From positions 248,001-312,000 of the forward strand of contig CALJEQ010000008.1 in NCBI GenBank assembly GCA_938074565.1: a stretch of 64,000 nt of DNA, read 5' to 3'. The stretch comes from an uncultured Alkaliphilus sp. (GTDB taxonomy: Bacteria; Bacillota; Clostridia; Peptostreptococcales; Natronincolaceae). The notes under the pieces are model-generated. The model was not told the DNA's origin. It searched no databases and was given only the letters and a program-made list of their open reading frames with translations. Of this stretch, positions 21,394-31,675 are shown one piece after another (position 1 is the first letter of the stretch; every line of letters starts with the position of its first letter). Made by a program: the position numbers and the translations under genes.

Positions 21394-21601
21394 AGATAAC
21401 CTCCTATCCTGATACATGCAAATGCATATTTTTTTATATTCTTTTAATTCTAACAAACAAGCCAAAAATCCTCTTTTTAATACAATAATTTTTTAAATAT
21501 ATAGGCTAAAGTAACTATTTTTAATTATTGAATATTTTAAATAACTACTAAAAATAAATTTATAACAATTTTAAATTATGTATACCAGTAATACCAAGCA
21601 A

Positions 21602-21700
21602 AAAGAACCATCAAACCCTATAAAAAGTCAGTCACTGCAACGTATCTAAAATACGTTATAGCGCCGACTTTTAACGATAGTAGGAAAGTGATGGTTTTTT
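21602..21700. repeat. Nested inverted-repeat structure (possible long terminator hairpin)
   Basis: AACCATCA/TGATGGTT outer, AAAAGTC/GACTTTT middle, AACGTAT/ATACGTT inner arms. Confidence 0.6.
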
Positions 21701-21736
21701 AATCATACTAAAACATACTTGTATTGTTGGAGGGTT

Positions 21737-22645
21737 TTATTCTTTTGGTACAATTACCCGTAAAGCATCTTTTAAAACTTTAAATTTCATGGGAAGTTTA
21801 CCCCCATATTCTCCATCCACATCCACCAGTATGTCTTCTGCGCAATGAATACTAAATTCGCTTACTTGCATATATTTAATATTATGATGATTTACATGAT
21901 TCCCTTGAAGTATTAAGAAAAATATACTAGCAACATCCTTTAGCTGACAACTTTCTATAATTAATAAATCAAAAAGTCCATCATCTATTTTAGCTTCCGA
22001 TGCAATATGTTTAAATCCACCGACATGGGGACTATTAGCCAAAGCAAAAAAAAGAATTTCTTTCTCTTCCTTTGCATTTCCAATTTGTAATTCTATTTTA
22101 ATTGGTTTAAATACTTGTTTTGGAAACTCCTTTATTCCCTTTAAATAATAAGCAAATTTCCCTAAAGCTGTCTTAGCTTCCGATGAGACTTTATAGGCTA
22201 CATCGGTTAATAAACCTGCGGCGGCCACATTAATAAAATAACGTTCTCCAGCCATGCCGACATCCATTTTTATACTTTTATTAAGATATAACATATGGGC
22301 AAACTGATGAATTGATTTCTGTATATTTAAGTAGTTCCCTAAATCATTTACTGTCCCCGCAGGATAAATTGCTAAAGCAGTATTTTGACTAAGCCCACTC
22401 TCCATCATTCCATTAACAATTTCATTAACAGTACCATCCCCCCCAGCAGCTACAATAATACCATATCCTTTAATGCAACTTTGATAAGCTATTTCCTTAC
22501 CATGAAGTGGACCTTTTGTCCCTTCAATGTCTGCCCTAATTCTATAATCATTCCATAGGATTTCTTTTAGTAACGGTACATTTTTTTGTAATATTTGTCT
22601 TCCTGAATCTGGGTTATAAATTATTTTAATTCCAGTCATTTTCAA
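21737..22645 (-). CDS. Diacylglycerol kinase family lipid kinase
   Basis: IIYNPDSGR, AAGGDGTVNEIVNGM, YPAGTVNDLGNYL motifs. Confidence 0.9.
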   Translation of the reverse strand: MKMTGIKIIYNPDSGRQILQKNVPLLKEILWNDYRIRADIEGTKGPLHGKEIAYQSCIKGYGIIVAAGGDGTVNEIVNGMMESGLSQNTALAIYPAGTVNDLGNYLNIQKSIHQFAHMLYLNKSIKMDVGMAGERYFINVAAAGLLTDVAYKVSSEAKTALGKFAYYLKGIKEFPKQVFKPIKIELQIGNAKEEKEILFFALANSPHVGGFKHIASEAKIDDGLFDLLIIESCQLKDVASIFFLILQGNHVNHHNIKYMQVSEFSIHCAEDILVDVDGEYGGKLPMKFKVLKDALRVIVPKE

Positions 22646-22673
22646 CCCTCCCTTTTAAAATACTGATAACAAC

Positions 22674-24182
22674 TTATAGAATTGGCTTAATAGAGCTATT
22701 CCTACAGATGGGTTTTACTTGAAGTTCTATATAATTTTTTATTATTTCACCTAGTTCTTTCATTCCAGCTTCTATTTCAGATGGATTTACAGCTGCAATA
22801 CTTAGCCTAAAGTATTCATTATAATTATTATTTAGATAAAACAGATTACCTGGTGCAAAGACAATATTACGCTTAACTGCCATTTCATAAAGGTTATGGG
22901 AAGAACAATTGGTAGGTAACTTAAACCAAAAGTTTACACCACCTCTTGGTAGGGTATATTCCACCTCAGTTGGCATATAAATTTCAATACATCTACACAT
23001 TTTTTCAAATCTTTCTTTGTATTTACCTTCCATATACTGTAAATGCTGTTGCCATATCCCCCTTTTCAGATATAGTTCCAATGCCCTTTGTAATAACCCA
23101 GAAGTTGAAATATCTGAAGTATGTTTAGCTCTTAGTAATTTTCCATGAAGATTACTGGGAATAATTAAAAAACCTAACCGAAGACCTGGCATAAATATCT
23201 TAGAAAAACTCTTTATATAAATAACAATTTCATTAGTATCTAAACACTTTAGTGTTGTATTATCTTCTTTATAATAATTTAATTCGCTTAAATAATCATC
23301 CTCCATAATAAAAACACCGTATTTATTGCATATTTCTAGTAATTTTTCTTTTTTATTCTTACTATAAGTAACTCCAGTTGGGTTCTGAAAGTTTGGCATT
23401 ACATACAATAATTTAGGATGATGGGTAATAATTTTTTTTTCTAATAATTCTAAATTAAGTCCATCTTTATCTAGTGGAATATCAATTATTCTAGCACCAC
23501 GGGACTGAAAGGCTGCCATTGCACCTGTATATGAAGGACTTTCAATAATTACGTAATCTCCATAATTAAGTAGAGCTTTAGCCACAATGTCTATACCTTG
23601 CTGTGCTCCTGAGATAATTTGTATATTTTCTGCTTCTGCAATAATATCATATTGATCAATATAGCTACTTAAAATTTGTCTTAAAGGATAGTAACCTTGC
23701 CCTTCTTGATACCCAAATGCATACCCTTTATCCCTATCCAACACTTCATTAAGAACCTTTTTAAAATCTTCCACTGGAAATAGTTCCGCCGATGGTGTAG
23801 CACTGGCAAAATTAATCATGTTTTCATCGATTTTAATTTGCCCCTGTTCTATTAATGACGTACTTTTATATACTTCTTTATCGGCTATATTTTCCATATC
23901 TGTGTTATTTATTTTTGGAGATGTTTGAGGTGCTATATATGTACCACTTCCTACCCTTTTATATACAATCCCTTCTTGTTCTAAAATTTCATAAGCCTTT
24001 ACTACCGTCACATTATTGATCCCCATCATATCAGCCATTTTTCTTACAGGAGGAAGACGATCTCCTTCTTGTAGTTTACCTTCTAAAATAAATTCTTTTA
24101 TGGATTTATATAATTGAACATATAGATGTTGTGGTTGTTCTTTATCTAACTTTATGATTTTAAAGATCTCCATATTCTTCAC
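22674..24182 (-). CDS. MocR/PdxR-type PLP-dependent transcriptional regulator / aminotransferase
   Basis: GntR wHTH (LPPVRKMADMMGINNVTVVKAYEIL) fused to class I aminotransferase (YVMPNFQNPTGVTYS, IKSFSKIFMPGLRLGF). Confidence 0.92.
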   Translation of the reverse strand: MKNMEIFKIIKLDKEQPQHLYVQLYKSIKEFILEGKLQEGDRLPPVRKMADMMGINNVTVVKAYEILEQEGIVYKRVGSGTYIAPQTSPKINNTDMENIADKEVYKSTSLIEQGQIKIDENMINFASATPSAELFPVEDFKKVLNEVLDRDKGYAFGYQEGQGYYPLRQILSSYIDQYDIIAEAENIQIISGAQQGIDIVAKALLNYGDYVIIESPSYTGAMAAFQSRGARIIDIPLDKDGLNLELLEKKIITHHPKLLYVMPNFQNPTGVTYSKNKKEKLLEICNKYGVFIMEDDYLSELNYYKEDNTTLKCLDTNEIVIYIKSFSKIFMPGLRLGFLIIPSNLHGKLLRAKHTSDISTSGLLQRALELYLKRGIWQQHLQYMEGKYKERFEKMCRCIEIYMPTEVEYTLPRGGVNFWFKLPTNCSSHNLYEMAVKRNIVFAPGNLFYLNNNYNEYFRLSIAAVNPSEIEAGMKELGEIIKNYIELQVKPICRNSSIKPIL

Positions 24183-24276
24183 CTCTTTATATTGTTACCA
24201 TACAATTTATTATACCAAAAATTACTTAGTGGTTAGATACTATTTTATTAATTTTTATAAATGCCCTAAAATAAGA

Positions 24277-24315
24277 AGAATCAAACTCTATAATACAGAG
24301 TTTGATCTTTTTTCT
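24277..24315. terminator. Intrinsic terminator
   Basis: ATCAAACTCT...AGAGTTTGATCTTTTTT. Confidence 0.65.
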
Positions 24316-24388
24316 GAAATAATTTACTTTTTATAAAAATATTACCTCATATTACACCCATTTCATTTATCGGATCATTTCTTATTTA

Positions 24389-24597
24389 ATTATCATCAAA
24401 CATCCAATTTAACTGTTTCATCATTATTTGATTCACTTCATCCTCTTTAATTTTAAATTGTTCTGCCACTTCTTTATTTATTTCACTTCATCAGGCAATG
24501 CCGTTGAGGTGACTTTGCTGTAATATAACTCATTCCTTGCTTCAAAAATTCTTACTTCTTCTTTTACTACTCTTTCTCTCGCTTGTCTAGCCATTTT
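24389..24597 (-). pseudogene. Small frameshifted ORF (MARQARERVVKEEVRIFEARNELYYSKVTSTALPDEVK / NKEVAEQFKIKEDEVNQIMMKQLNWMFDDN)
   Basis: Manual reverse-strand translation; two coding-like halves in different frames joined near DEVK. Confidence 0.45.
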
Positions 24598-24748
24598 ATC
24601 ACCCTATTGTAGAAAAGCATATTGGCGTTTTAAGGACATTTGAAACGTCCCTTTGTATTTCCTTTGTATTTACTGTCAGTCAGCTAGGCGAAAATTCTTT
24701 GATGGCTAGATTAAATATTCTAGTTGAATACTTGATGTTACATTTTTC

Positions 24749-27483
24749 TTACCCTGAAATTGCTTTAAAAATCCTATAATATCTTTTATAAAGTGCGTCT
24801 TTTCCACCTTCCATTATATCACATATAGAATCCCGTATTTTATAATTCTGTAATGCACCTGATAATGCAACTCTTATATTGCCTTTAATAAAGGACATTA
24901 CAATAATTTGTTCAGAGCATGCATTCACTGGTATATTGGGATTATGAGTTATAATTATCGACTGTTGCTTTTCTTTCAAGTCTAATAAACCATCAACGAT
25001 TAAATTTGAAATGTTCTTCGTATCTAAATCATCTTCTGGTTGATCGATTATTATTGGTGTATCAGTTAAAGTTAATATTAAAGCAATAAAGCCGACGTCC
25101 TTTGACCTGCTGAACCAGTAGCAATGTCTTCTTCCTTATTATCTTTATATAATTTTAATCCAATATAATCTTCTGGTGTCCAAATAAGTAACCTATCAAT
25201 ATCTTCAGGTGAGTTTTCCAATAATCTAATTATATGATTAATAAATGTCTTTGAATACTTATCTGACTCTAGATTTATTATTGAGCTAATAACCTCTTCT
25301 CTCATTACCCATACATCTTTTTCACCTGCATTTTTTATATTTAACATTAAGCCACCAACTAGTTCATCATCTTCCCTATCAGCAATATACTTAGAAAATT
25401 CATTATTTGTTTTTCGTAATAAATCTCTTAAGCTTTTTTCACCTATTTCGTCATTTCCCATTATTTGAAGATGTATTCTTATCACGTTTTGCCTTTGGTT
25501 CCAGTCTTCTATTATAGACATTCGATTTTGTCGAAGGAGTTTTTCATGTTCCATAATTTCATTATATATTTCTTCTGATTTTTTAACATGTTCATACAAA
25601 TTCTTTTTCTGTTCAATTATAGCTAAGTGCTGTTCTTGGAGTATCTTTCTTTGTTCAATTAACTTACCATATTCACCTATATCATTTATACCTGCTTTTT
25701 TAAATGTCTCTACTAACTCTAGATATTCTTTTTTAGTATTGAGATATTGTTTCGTCCAAGGCAACTCATTTAAGGTGGTTTTAAATTCTTCTTTAAACTT
25801 GTAAATTTCATCTACTAAGCCTTTAAGTTTCGAATGTATTATGTTATATTTCTCTAATTCATCATATACCAACTTTTTAGATATGTCATCAAGCTCATCT
25901 ATAATACTTAGATTAGTAGTCTCACCCAATAAAGAATCTATGGTTTCAGTGTACTTGGTGGTATTTATCTCTATTTTCTTTTTTATGTCTGATAATCTTT
26001 GATACTGCATTTCTTTTTCATTGTATTGCCTTAGGACTGTTTTGCTCTGATCATTCTCAAAAATTTTCATTTTTGCATCTATATCATCAATATTTTGTTT
26101 TATTATCTTTTCCTTGAGTAATCTACCCTGTATTTCACGTTCTTTTCTCTTAGAATCAAGAAAATTATCAATCAATTCTTCTTTTCTATTATTCCATCCC
26201 AATTTATCCCACTGTTCATCAACTAGTTTTAATAGAATCTGAGTATCCTCAGTCATTTCATAAAGCTGTTTTTGACTAAACATTCTTATAGGAAATCTAT
26301 TTTGAATATTTACAGATTCTTTTTCTTCAATACATTCTTCATTATCATTATATATTTTTTCAATAACTATATTATTTTTCCATAATAGAGACATATTTCT
26401 ACCATCTTTAAATAAAAACAGTTCAATTTCACTATTCTCCAGAAGCATACCAGTGTGACCTCTTTTGTACAGTTTTTTAAATTCATCAAAGTCTTTTTTT
26501 ATCTTTTCAGGCAATTCGTCAGTCCGCCCTAGAACAATTCTCATATACTCTAATACGCTAGACTTACCTGAACCTCTACCACCAATAATAGAGGTCATCC
26601 ACGGACTAAAATCTACTTCTAAAGGTATATCCCTTCCTGCTTTAGCTCCATTCCTAACAACCAATTTTTTTAAGTAAAATCTTTTTCCAACATTATTAGG
26701 GTTATAATCTAAAGAAACCTCATCAAATCTTTTTATCCCGTCATATCTATCATGTAAGGCTAATTTTAATGCTTCTATACAGGGGGTCTCCATTTTTACC
26801 CACGTATACTTGGATCCTACAAATTTGGGATGATGTGAGTCTGTTCCTATAACGTGCGAAAGACTTAATTTAGATTCCTTATATATTTGATTTGAAAAAT
26901 TCTCATTATTTACAACTTCCAGTGCTATCAATCCGTCAACACTCAATGCCATTTTTATTTGTGTGGAAGCATCTTCTTTTGAAAATAAGCCACTAGCTCC
27001 ATCAACATGAGCTGGAATAGCTATACCACCATTTTGAAGTATACAGCTAATCACTTCTTTTATTGATTTTTCTGTTGCTTCGTATTCTGGTTTATATGAT
27101 AACTCACCTAATATTCTTTGAATATCACTTGATGTCTTATTAAAATCAAAGACTCCTAAAACATGAATATTTCCCGCTACATTTACTTCGAATCCAGGAA
27201 AAATATAAATATCACGATAGTGCTCTAAGCTCTCTTCTTTCATTTTGTCAGCTTCTTTTTTTAATTTGTCTATCCACTCGCCTGTATTATGGTCGGTTAT
27301 AACTATACAATCTATTTCTTTTTTCATATAATGAATCAGAAATTCTCTTGGTGTTATATTTTTAAGTTCTTTAGCAACAAGCATATCCGTTTCATCTTTA
27401 GCATAATCAAGAGAAGCTGGTGTATGTACATGAAAATCTACTTTCCACCACTTGCCTCCATATATTGTCTTACTATTCATCAT
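24749..27483 (-). pseudogene. PHP-domain / SMC-like ABC ATPase (TrlF-like), interrupted by a single frameshift
   Basis: N-term PHP motifs FHVHTPASLDYA, VITDHNTGEW; Walker A IIGGRGSGKSSVLEYMR; signature ATGSAGQRTSA then frameshift; other frame continues IALILTLTDTPIIIDQPEDDLDTKNISNLIVDGLLDLKEKQQSIIITHNPNIPVNA...ICDIMEGGKDALYKRYYRI. Confidence 0.85.
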
Positions 27484-27748
27484 TTATCACCCTTTACTTA
27501 AATATATTTATATAATGAAACAAGTTATATTAATAGTCATACATACAAATATACTTATATGGTTGAATTGATAATCTTGTTTCCTTATATAGCTCTCCTC
27601 TTACAGATTATTCTACACCATCCCACAAATTCCCTTTATATTCCAACAAATAATTCAAATATTTTTATATCTTTCAGTTAACATTTCCATTCACTTAACC
27701 TACCAGTTACCCCTATATTGTGAACTATATATAATTTAAGGCAAAAAA

Positions 27749-27899
27749 AGGATCAGCCCCTTGACAATACAGAGTTTAATCCATGAAGTCTTTAAAAAAA
27801 CTAAACGACCAGAGCCCCATGGAATATCGGGGTCTAGTCGCTTAATTGATTTTTTATTATTTCTACTGTCTACTTGACAGAGGTCAGTTCAGGTAGTTC
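27749..27899. mobile_element. Possible internally deleted IS3/IS150-type element (short remnant)
   Basis: Outer ends GATCAGCCCCTTGACAATACAG and (reverse) GAACTGACCTCTGTCAAGTAGACAG are related inverted ends; internal terminator-like hairpin CGACCAGAGCCCC...GGGGTCTAGTCG. Confidence 0.4.
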
Positions 27900-28031
27900 A
27901 TTCTGGGCTGAGACAATTTATCGGTTATATTTATTTTAAAAATAAATAACGAACCTCTAATAGATATGTTGTATGAAATATTGTATTTTATTATTTCTGT
28001 TAAGTTTATTATGCACAATATTAATATGGTT

Positions 28032-28538
28032 CTAATCTATTATTTTAAATCTTTTTAATATAGAGAGTGTGTCCTCTTTATTACTTGCAGGAGCAACTAT
28101 AAAATGACCGTCAATGTTAGACCAGCTTTTTGATCCATTTACGCTTTCTTCAAAAATCTGTACAATAAAAGCTTTGAAAAAAGGCTTTGTATGAATTTTA
28201 CCAAAATACTCCGAATCCATCCATTTACCATAATCAAGTGAATCAATCCCGCCGGCAAAACGTAAGGTAGGAAGTCCTTCCCCTTGTTCTAGAGTATTCT
28301 CTATAGTCAATGGATATGTATCAAACATTATATTCCCATCAAACGTATCATCACCAAGCATCTTCCAACGATATGTTCCATCAATCAATACATTTAGCTG
28401 TTTGTAGAATAATGGATCTTCCAGACTAACTTCAACAGCAGAAATGGTTTTCTCAATTTTTATCGAAATAGGAAAAATCAATAAGTATACAAATGTTATA
28501 ATTACACTCCACAGAATAAGCCGATATATTTTTTTCAT
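28032..28538 (-). CDS. Hypothetical protein with N-terminal membrane anchor or signal
   Basis: 168 aa; MKKIYRLILWSVIITFVYLLIFPISI hydrophobic N-terminus. Confidence 0.65.
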   Translation of the reverse strand: MKKIYRLILWSVIITFVYLLIFPISIKIEKTISAVEVSLEDPLFYKQLNVLIDGTYRWKMLGDDTFDGNIMFDTYPLTIENTLEQGEGLPTLRFAGGIDSLDYGKWMDSEYFGKIHTKPFFKAFIVQIFEESVNGSKSWSNIDGHFIVAPASNKEDTLSILKRFKIID

Positions 28539-28925
28539 ATACTTCCTCCTACCTTTGAAAGTTATAGAAGTCTATTAGGTATTTATCAATGTATTATTAA
28601 CATAGTTGATGTATAATTTCATTAAGTTTCGATAACTTAAACTTACATACCCATTACACAGCTAAAAATCACACGATACGACTCCCCTCCAGTAATATCA
28701 TAATTCTGCAATATTAATTTACCTTCAAAGACATCTTTACACACCCAGTGAGGCTAATATATACCTTCGATAGTAACCTTTACTTAATATTTTACCTGTG
28801 AAGGAGTTGCAATAAAAAATTCTATAGCAACTCAACTTTTATTAATTTTTATATGTGCTAGGTATTAGATGAACACTATCGATAAGTAATAATATTAATT
28901 ACCCATACTATGATCTTTTTAATTG

Positions 28926-29939
28926 TTAAAAGGATGGATTCATGTTCATTTGTACATATTCATAATAGCATTGATATCCAACGTAATTGTAGTATTCTCT
29001 TACTTTTGGGAAAAGTACACCTGTATTGTTATAATTAGTACTAGTCACAATTTTAGCAGAAGAATAGGGGGTCGTTTTAACTGGGTAAGATGGTGCACCA
29101 TTTTTTATACCTTCAAAGTATTTAACCTCCATACGATCCTGGTACGATAAATGAGCAACAGATCCCCACGGATAAAAAGAATGACCTTGGATTTTATTAT
29201 TTATATCCTGTACAACTATATGCTTTTCAGATAATGTACCTTTTGATTCACCTTTAACATACTCCTTAGTACTATCAAAGTAGACATTCACTGGTGTAGC
29301 TGCTGCTCCAATTACAGTGGAAACATCGTTAATTATACCATATACTGTATCTAATTTAGTTGTACCAATTAATCGATCTATAACAATCCTAACTGCAGCT
29401 GGTAATATATCACTCCATTTAGATGGAGTGCTCTTTGCGTTAACTAAACCAGTTCCTACACTTAATGTAGAAAAGTAATATCGAAATTCTTGTCCTAAGT
29501 AGGAGCCCCAATAAGTAGTGTTACTACGCCAGTAATCAGCATCTGACATTACACTCATTCCATTATTATTTTGAGGAAGTATAATATTCATAGATTTAAC
29601 CATTAGCCCAGATTCTTCTGTTTCAGCAATTCGTTGAAGTGCTGTAGCTATAATTGGATCTTTTTTCTTGTATTTAATCTTAACCTCTTCTTTGCTCAAT
29701 TTATTTACATTAACGGAAGAGTTTTTATTTTGAACGGAAACACCCTCTTTCGATTCATTATAAATAGAGACATAATCGATTGATTCAACATCTATTTGAT
29801 CATACAAATTAATATCTATATACGTTATATAAATATCTTTTTTAAAAATTTCAGGTTCGTCTACTTCAGCCGCAAATGCTATACTGCTAAAGGATAGACC
29901 TAAACAAATTACAAGGCATAGACTTATGATTTTTTTCAT
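28926..29939 (-). CDS. Hypothetical secreted protein
   Basis: Signal peptide MKKIISLCLVICLGLSFSSIAFAAE; GGAGG SD before MKKI; no recognised domain. Confidence 0.7.
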   Translation of the reverse strand: MKKIISLCLVICLGLSFSSIAFAAEVDEPEIFKKDIYITYIDINLYDQIDVESIDYVSIYNESKEGVSVQNKNSSVNVNKLSKEEVKIKYKKKDPIIATALQRIAETEESGLMVKSMNIILPQNNNGMSVMSDADYWRSNTTYWGSYLGQEFRYYFSTLSVGTGLVNAKSTPSKWSDILPAAVRIVIDRLIGTTKLDTVYGIINDVSTVIGAAATPVNVYFDSTKEYVKGESKGTLSEKHIVVQDINNKIQGHSFYPWGSVAHLSYQDRMEVKYFEGIKNGAPSYPVKTTPYSSAKIVTSTNYNNTGVLFPKVREYYNYVGYQCYYEYVQMNMNPSF

Positions 29940-30562
29940 TAGTAGTTCCTCCCTAAAAATTAGATTTTGAAATTTCTGGTGAATATAATAAAGCAAATTA
30001 ACATAGATGACTTCATCATCAACCTTATTAGCAGCACATATTAATAAATATAGGTTTTGCTTTACATTAAACTTACCTTCTCCCCCACAAGAAGGTCTAT
30101 CATATATTTAATTTTTGGGGCAATCAATAGATGACCTATAGTTTTAAATTCAGCCTTTTAATATATGATTAAAAACTCATTTCAAACTACAAGGTTAAGT
30201 ATATCACAAACATTTTGAAAAGTTTGTCAAATCATGTCGCTAAACGAAAAAAATTTTTATAAATTTTTACTAATATTTTATCTTCCTGCATTTTACTTAT
30301 ACACACCCATATCATATACAATTAGAAAATTAATTTAAAAAAGTCCACCATTGCTAATACATTTATAGAAATTGAATCAATTTCATAAACTATGCAATAA
30401 TAGACCTCCGTATTTTGTTAATTATTATTACTGTTTTTACAAATAATGTAATTAATTCTTTATCCCCCAACAACCCCAATTATACCATACCACCTCACAC
30501 CCATTGAAACCACTACCTTTTATTATCTAAGTCTTATATATCCTTACGCAACACTCCACATG

Positions 30563-30840
30563 CCCCGCATATGGAAATATCTAATTTATAATCGTTACAT
30601 ATCATACTCGGAGATTGTGTTCTTCATGGGAAACTTCATTTTTCTTTAACATATCAACCCAATAAAGGCATATCTCCGACTTGTAAGTCAATTGATTTAT
30701 CGCAATCAAACCTTCACAATGATTATAATGCCTTACCCCTGCTACATAAAAAGTTCTCCTAACAAAAGCACTTCATCTAAATAATCTTCCATAATTGGAT
30801 CAATAAATTTATAATTATCAATTGATAACCTTACTCGACT
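30563..30840 (-). pseudogene. Degenerate coding remnant, possibly HIRAN-like
   Basis: Conceptual reverse-strand translation with frame jumps: RLSIDNYKFIDPIMEDYLDEVLLLGELF / YVAGVRHYNHCEGLIAINQLTYKSEICLYW... / MICNDYKLDISICGACGVLRKDI. Confidence 0.35.
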
Positions 30841-30913
30841 TCTATGTTTGCAATTTATACCTATCCTTGTAATTTAAAAAAGATAATACTTATCACTCAA
30901 ATTTTAACTAAAT

Positions 30914-30963
30914 AAAAATAGCCTAGGGAGGAATATCTGATATGATATGCTCCCTAAGCCACT
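30914..30963 (-). terminator. Intrinsic terminator of the 62-aa gene
   Basis: TAGCCTAGGGAG...CTCCCTAAGC stem with U-run on the minus strand. Confidence 0.55.
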
Positions 30964-31020
30964 TTATTATGTTCTTTAGTTATACTAGTTATTTGAAAAT
31001 TTTTCTTAAAAAAAATTTAT

Positions 31021-31209
31021 TTAGCTTCTATATTTGTCTGCCATTCTTTGTAGTTGTTGCGCCTGTACACCACTTTCTTCTGCAAAGTTCTTGAATAGTT
31101 CAGATAATTCTCTGTCTTCTGTATGCTTTGAAAACATTTCATAGTCCCTTACGGCTTCTTGTGCATCTAAAAGCTTTTTAGTAATCATATCTTTTGCACC
31201 TAAATTCAT
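31021..31209 (-). CDS. Small hypothetical protein, ferritin/spore-coat-like helical
   Basis: 62 aa MNLGAKDMITKKLLDAQEAVRDYEMFSKHTEDRELSELFKNFAEESGVQAQQLQRMADKYRS; GGAGGTG SD. Confidence 0.7.
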   Translation of the reverse strand: MNLGAKDMITKKLLDAQEAVRDYEMFSKHTEDRELSELFKNFAEESGVQAQQLQRMADKYRS

Positions 31210-31410
31210 AATACAGCACCTCCTTTTTATATTATTTTGCCTAAAGGTGGTGCAAATATGTAAGTAAAATTACATTAATATGAAATGTTGTTTGTGTTAA
31301 AATATTACAAAATACAAAAGATGTTTACCCCATCATATAAGTAAAACTAATAATACCTTAATGGAGAAACATCTCAATTTATTATTTAGTATTAAGACTT
31401 TTTTTATTAA

Positions 31411-31464
31411 TCAATGAACTACTGGATCTGGATCCTGCTTATGTAACCCTTTTTTGAATTCCAT
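31411..31464 (-). CDS. Candidate 17-aa micropeptide MEFKKGLHKQDPDPVVH (not in ORF track)
   Basis: ATG...TGA ORF preceded by AAAAGGAGGAGTAGGGA (perfect AGGAGG SD, 8-nt spacing). Confidence 0.55.
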   Translation of the reverse strand: MEFKKGLHKQDPDPVVH

Positions 31465-31540
31465 TCCCTACTCCTCCTTTTAAGTTTTTTAGTCTTGTAA
31501 GATAAGATTATGGACAATAACAACCCCCTATCCAACACAT

Positions 31541-31640
31541 TGATACAATCTGTATCTTTATTTTGCGATACAATTTGTATCATGTCAATGTTTTTTAAAA
31601 GTTTTTGTATCTTTTTGTATCAAGCGTTTCTTTTTGTATC
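31541..31640. promoter_or_regulatory. Cluster of operator-like repeats GATACAAnnTGTATC / TGTATC
   Basis: Palindromes at 31541-31556 and 31567-31581 plus half-sites at 31606, 31616, 31635; a TTGACA -35-like box (minus strand) abuts the second palindrome. Confidence 0.7.
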
Positions 31641-31675
31641 ATAATTCGATAGTATTATTTTGAGGTGATATAAAA

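Noticed and set aside
25080-25100. Programmed -1 frameshift site in the TrlF-like gene
   Set aside because: No canonical X XXY YYZ slippery heptamer visible; a simple base deletion or sequencing error is more economical, though not excluded
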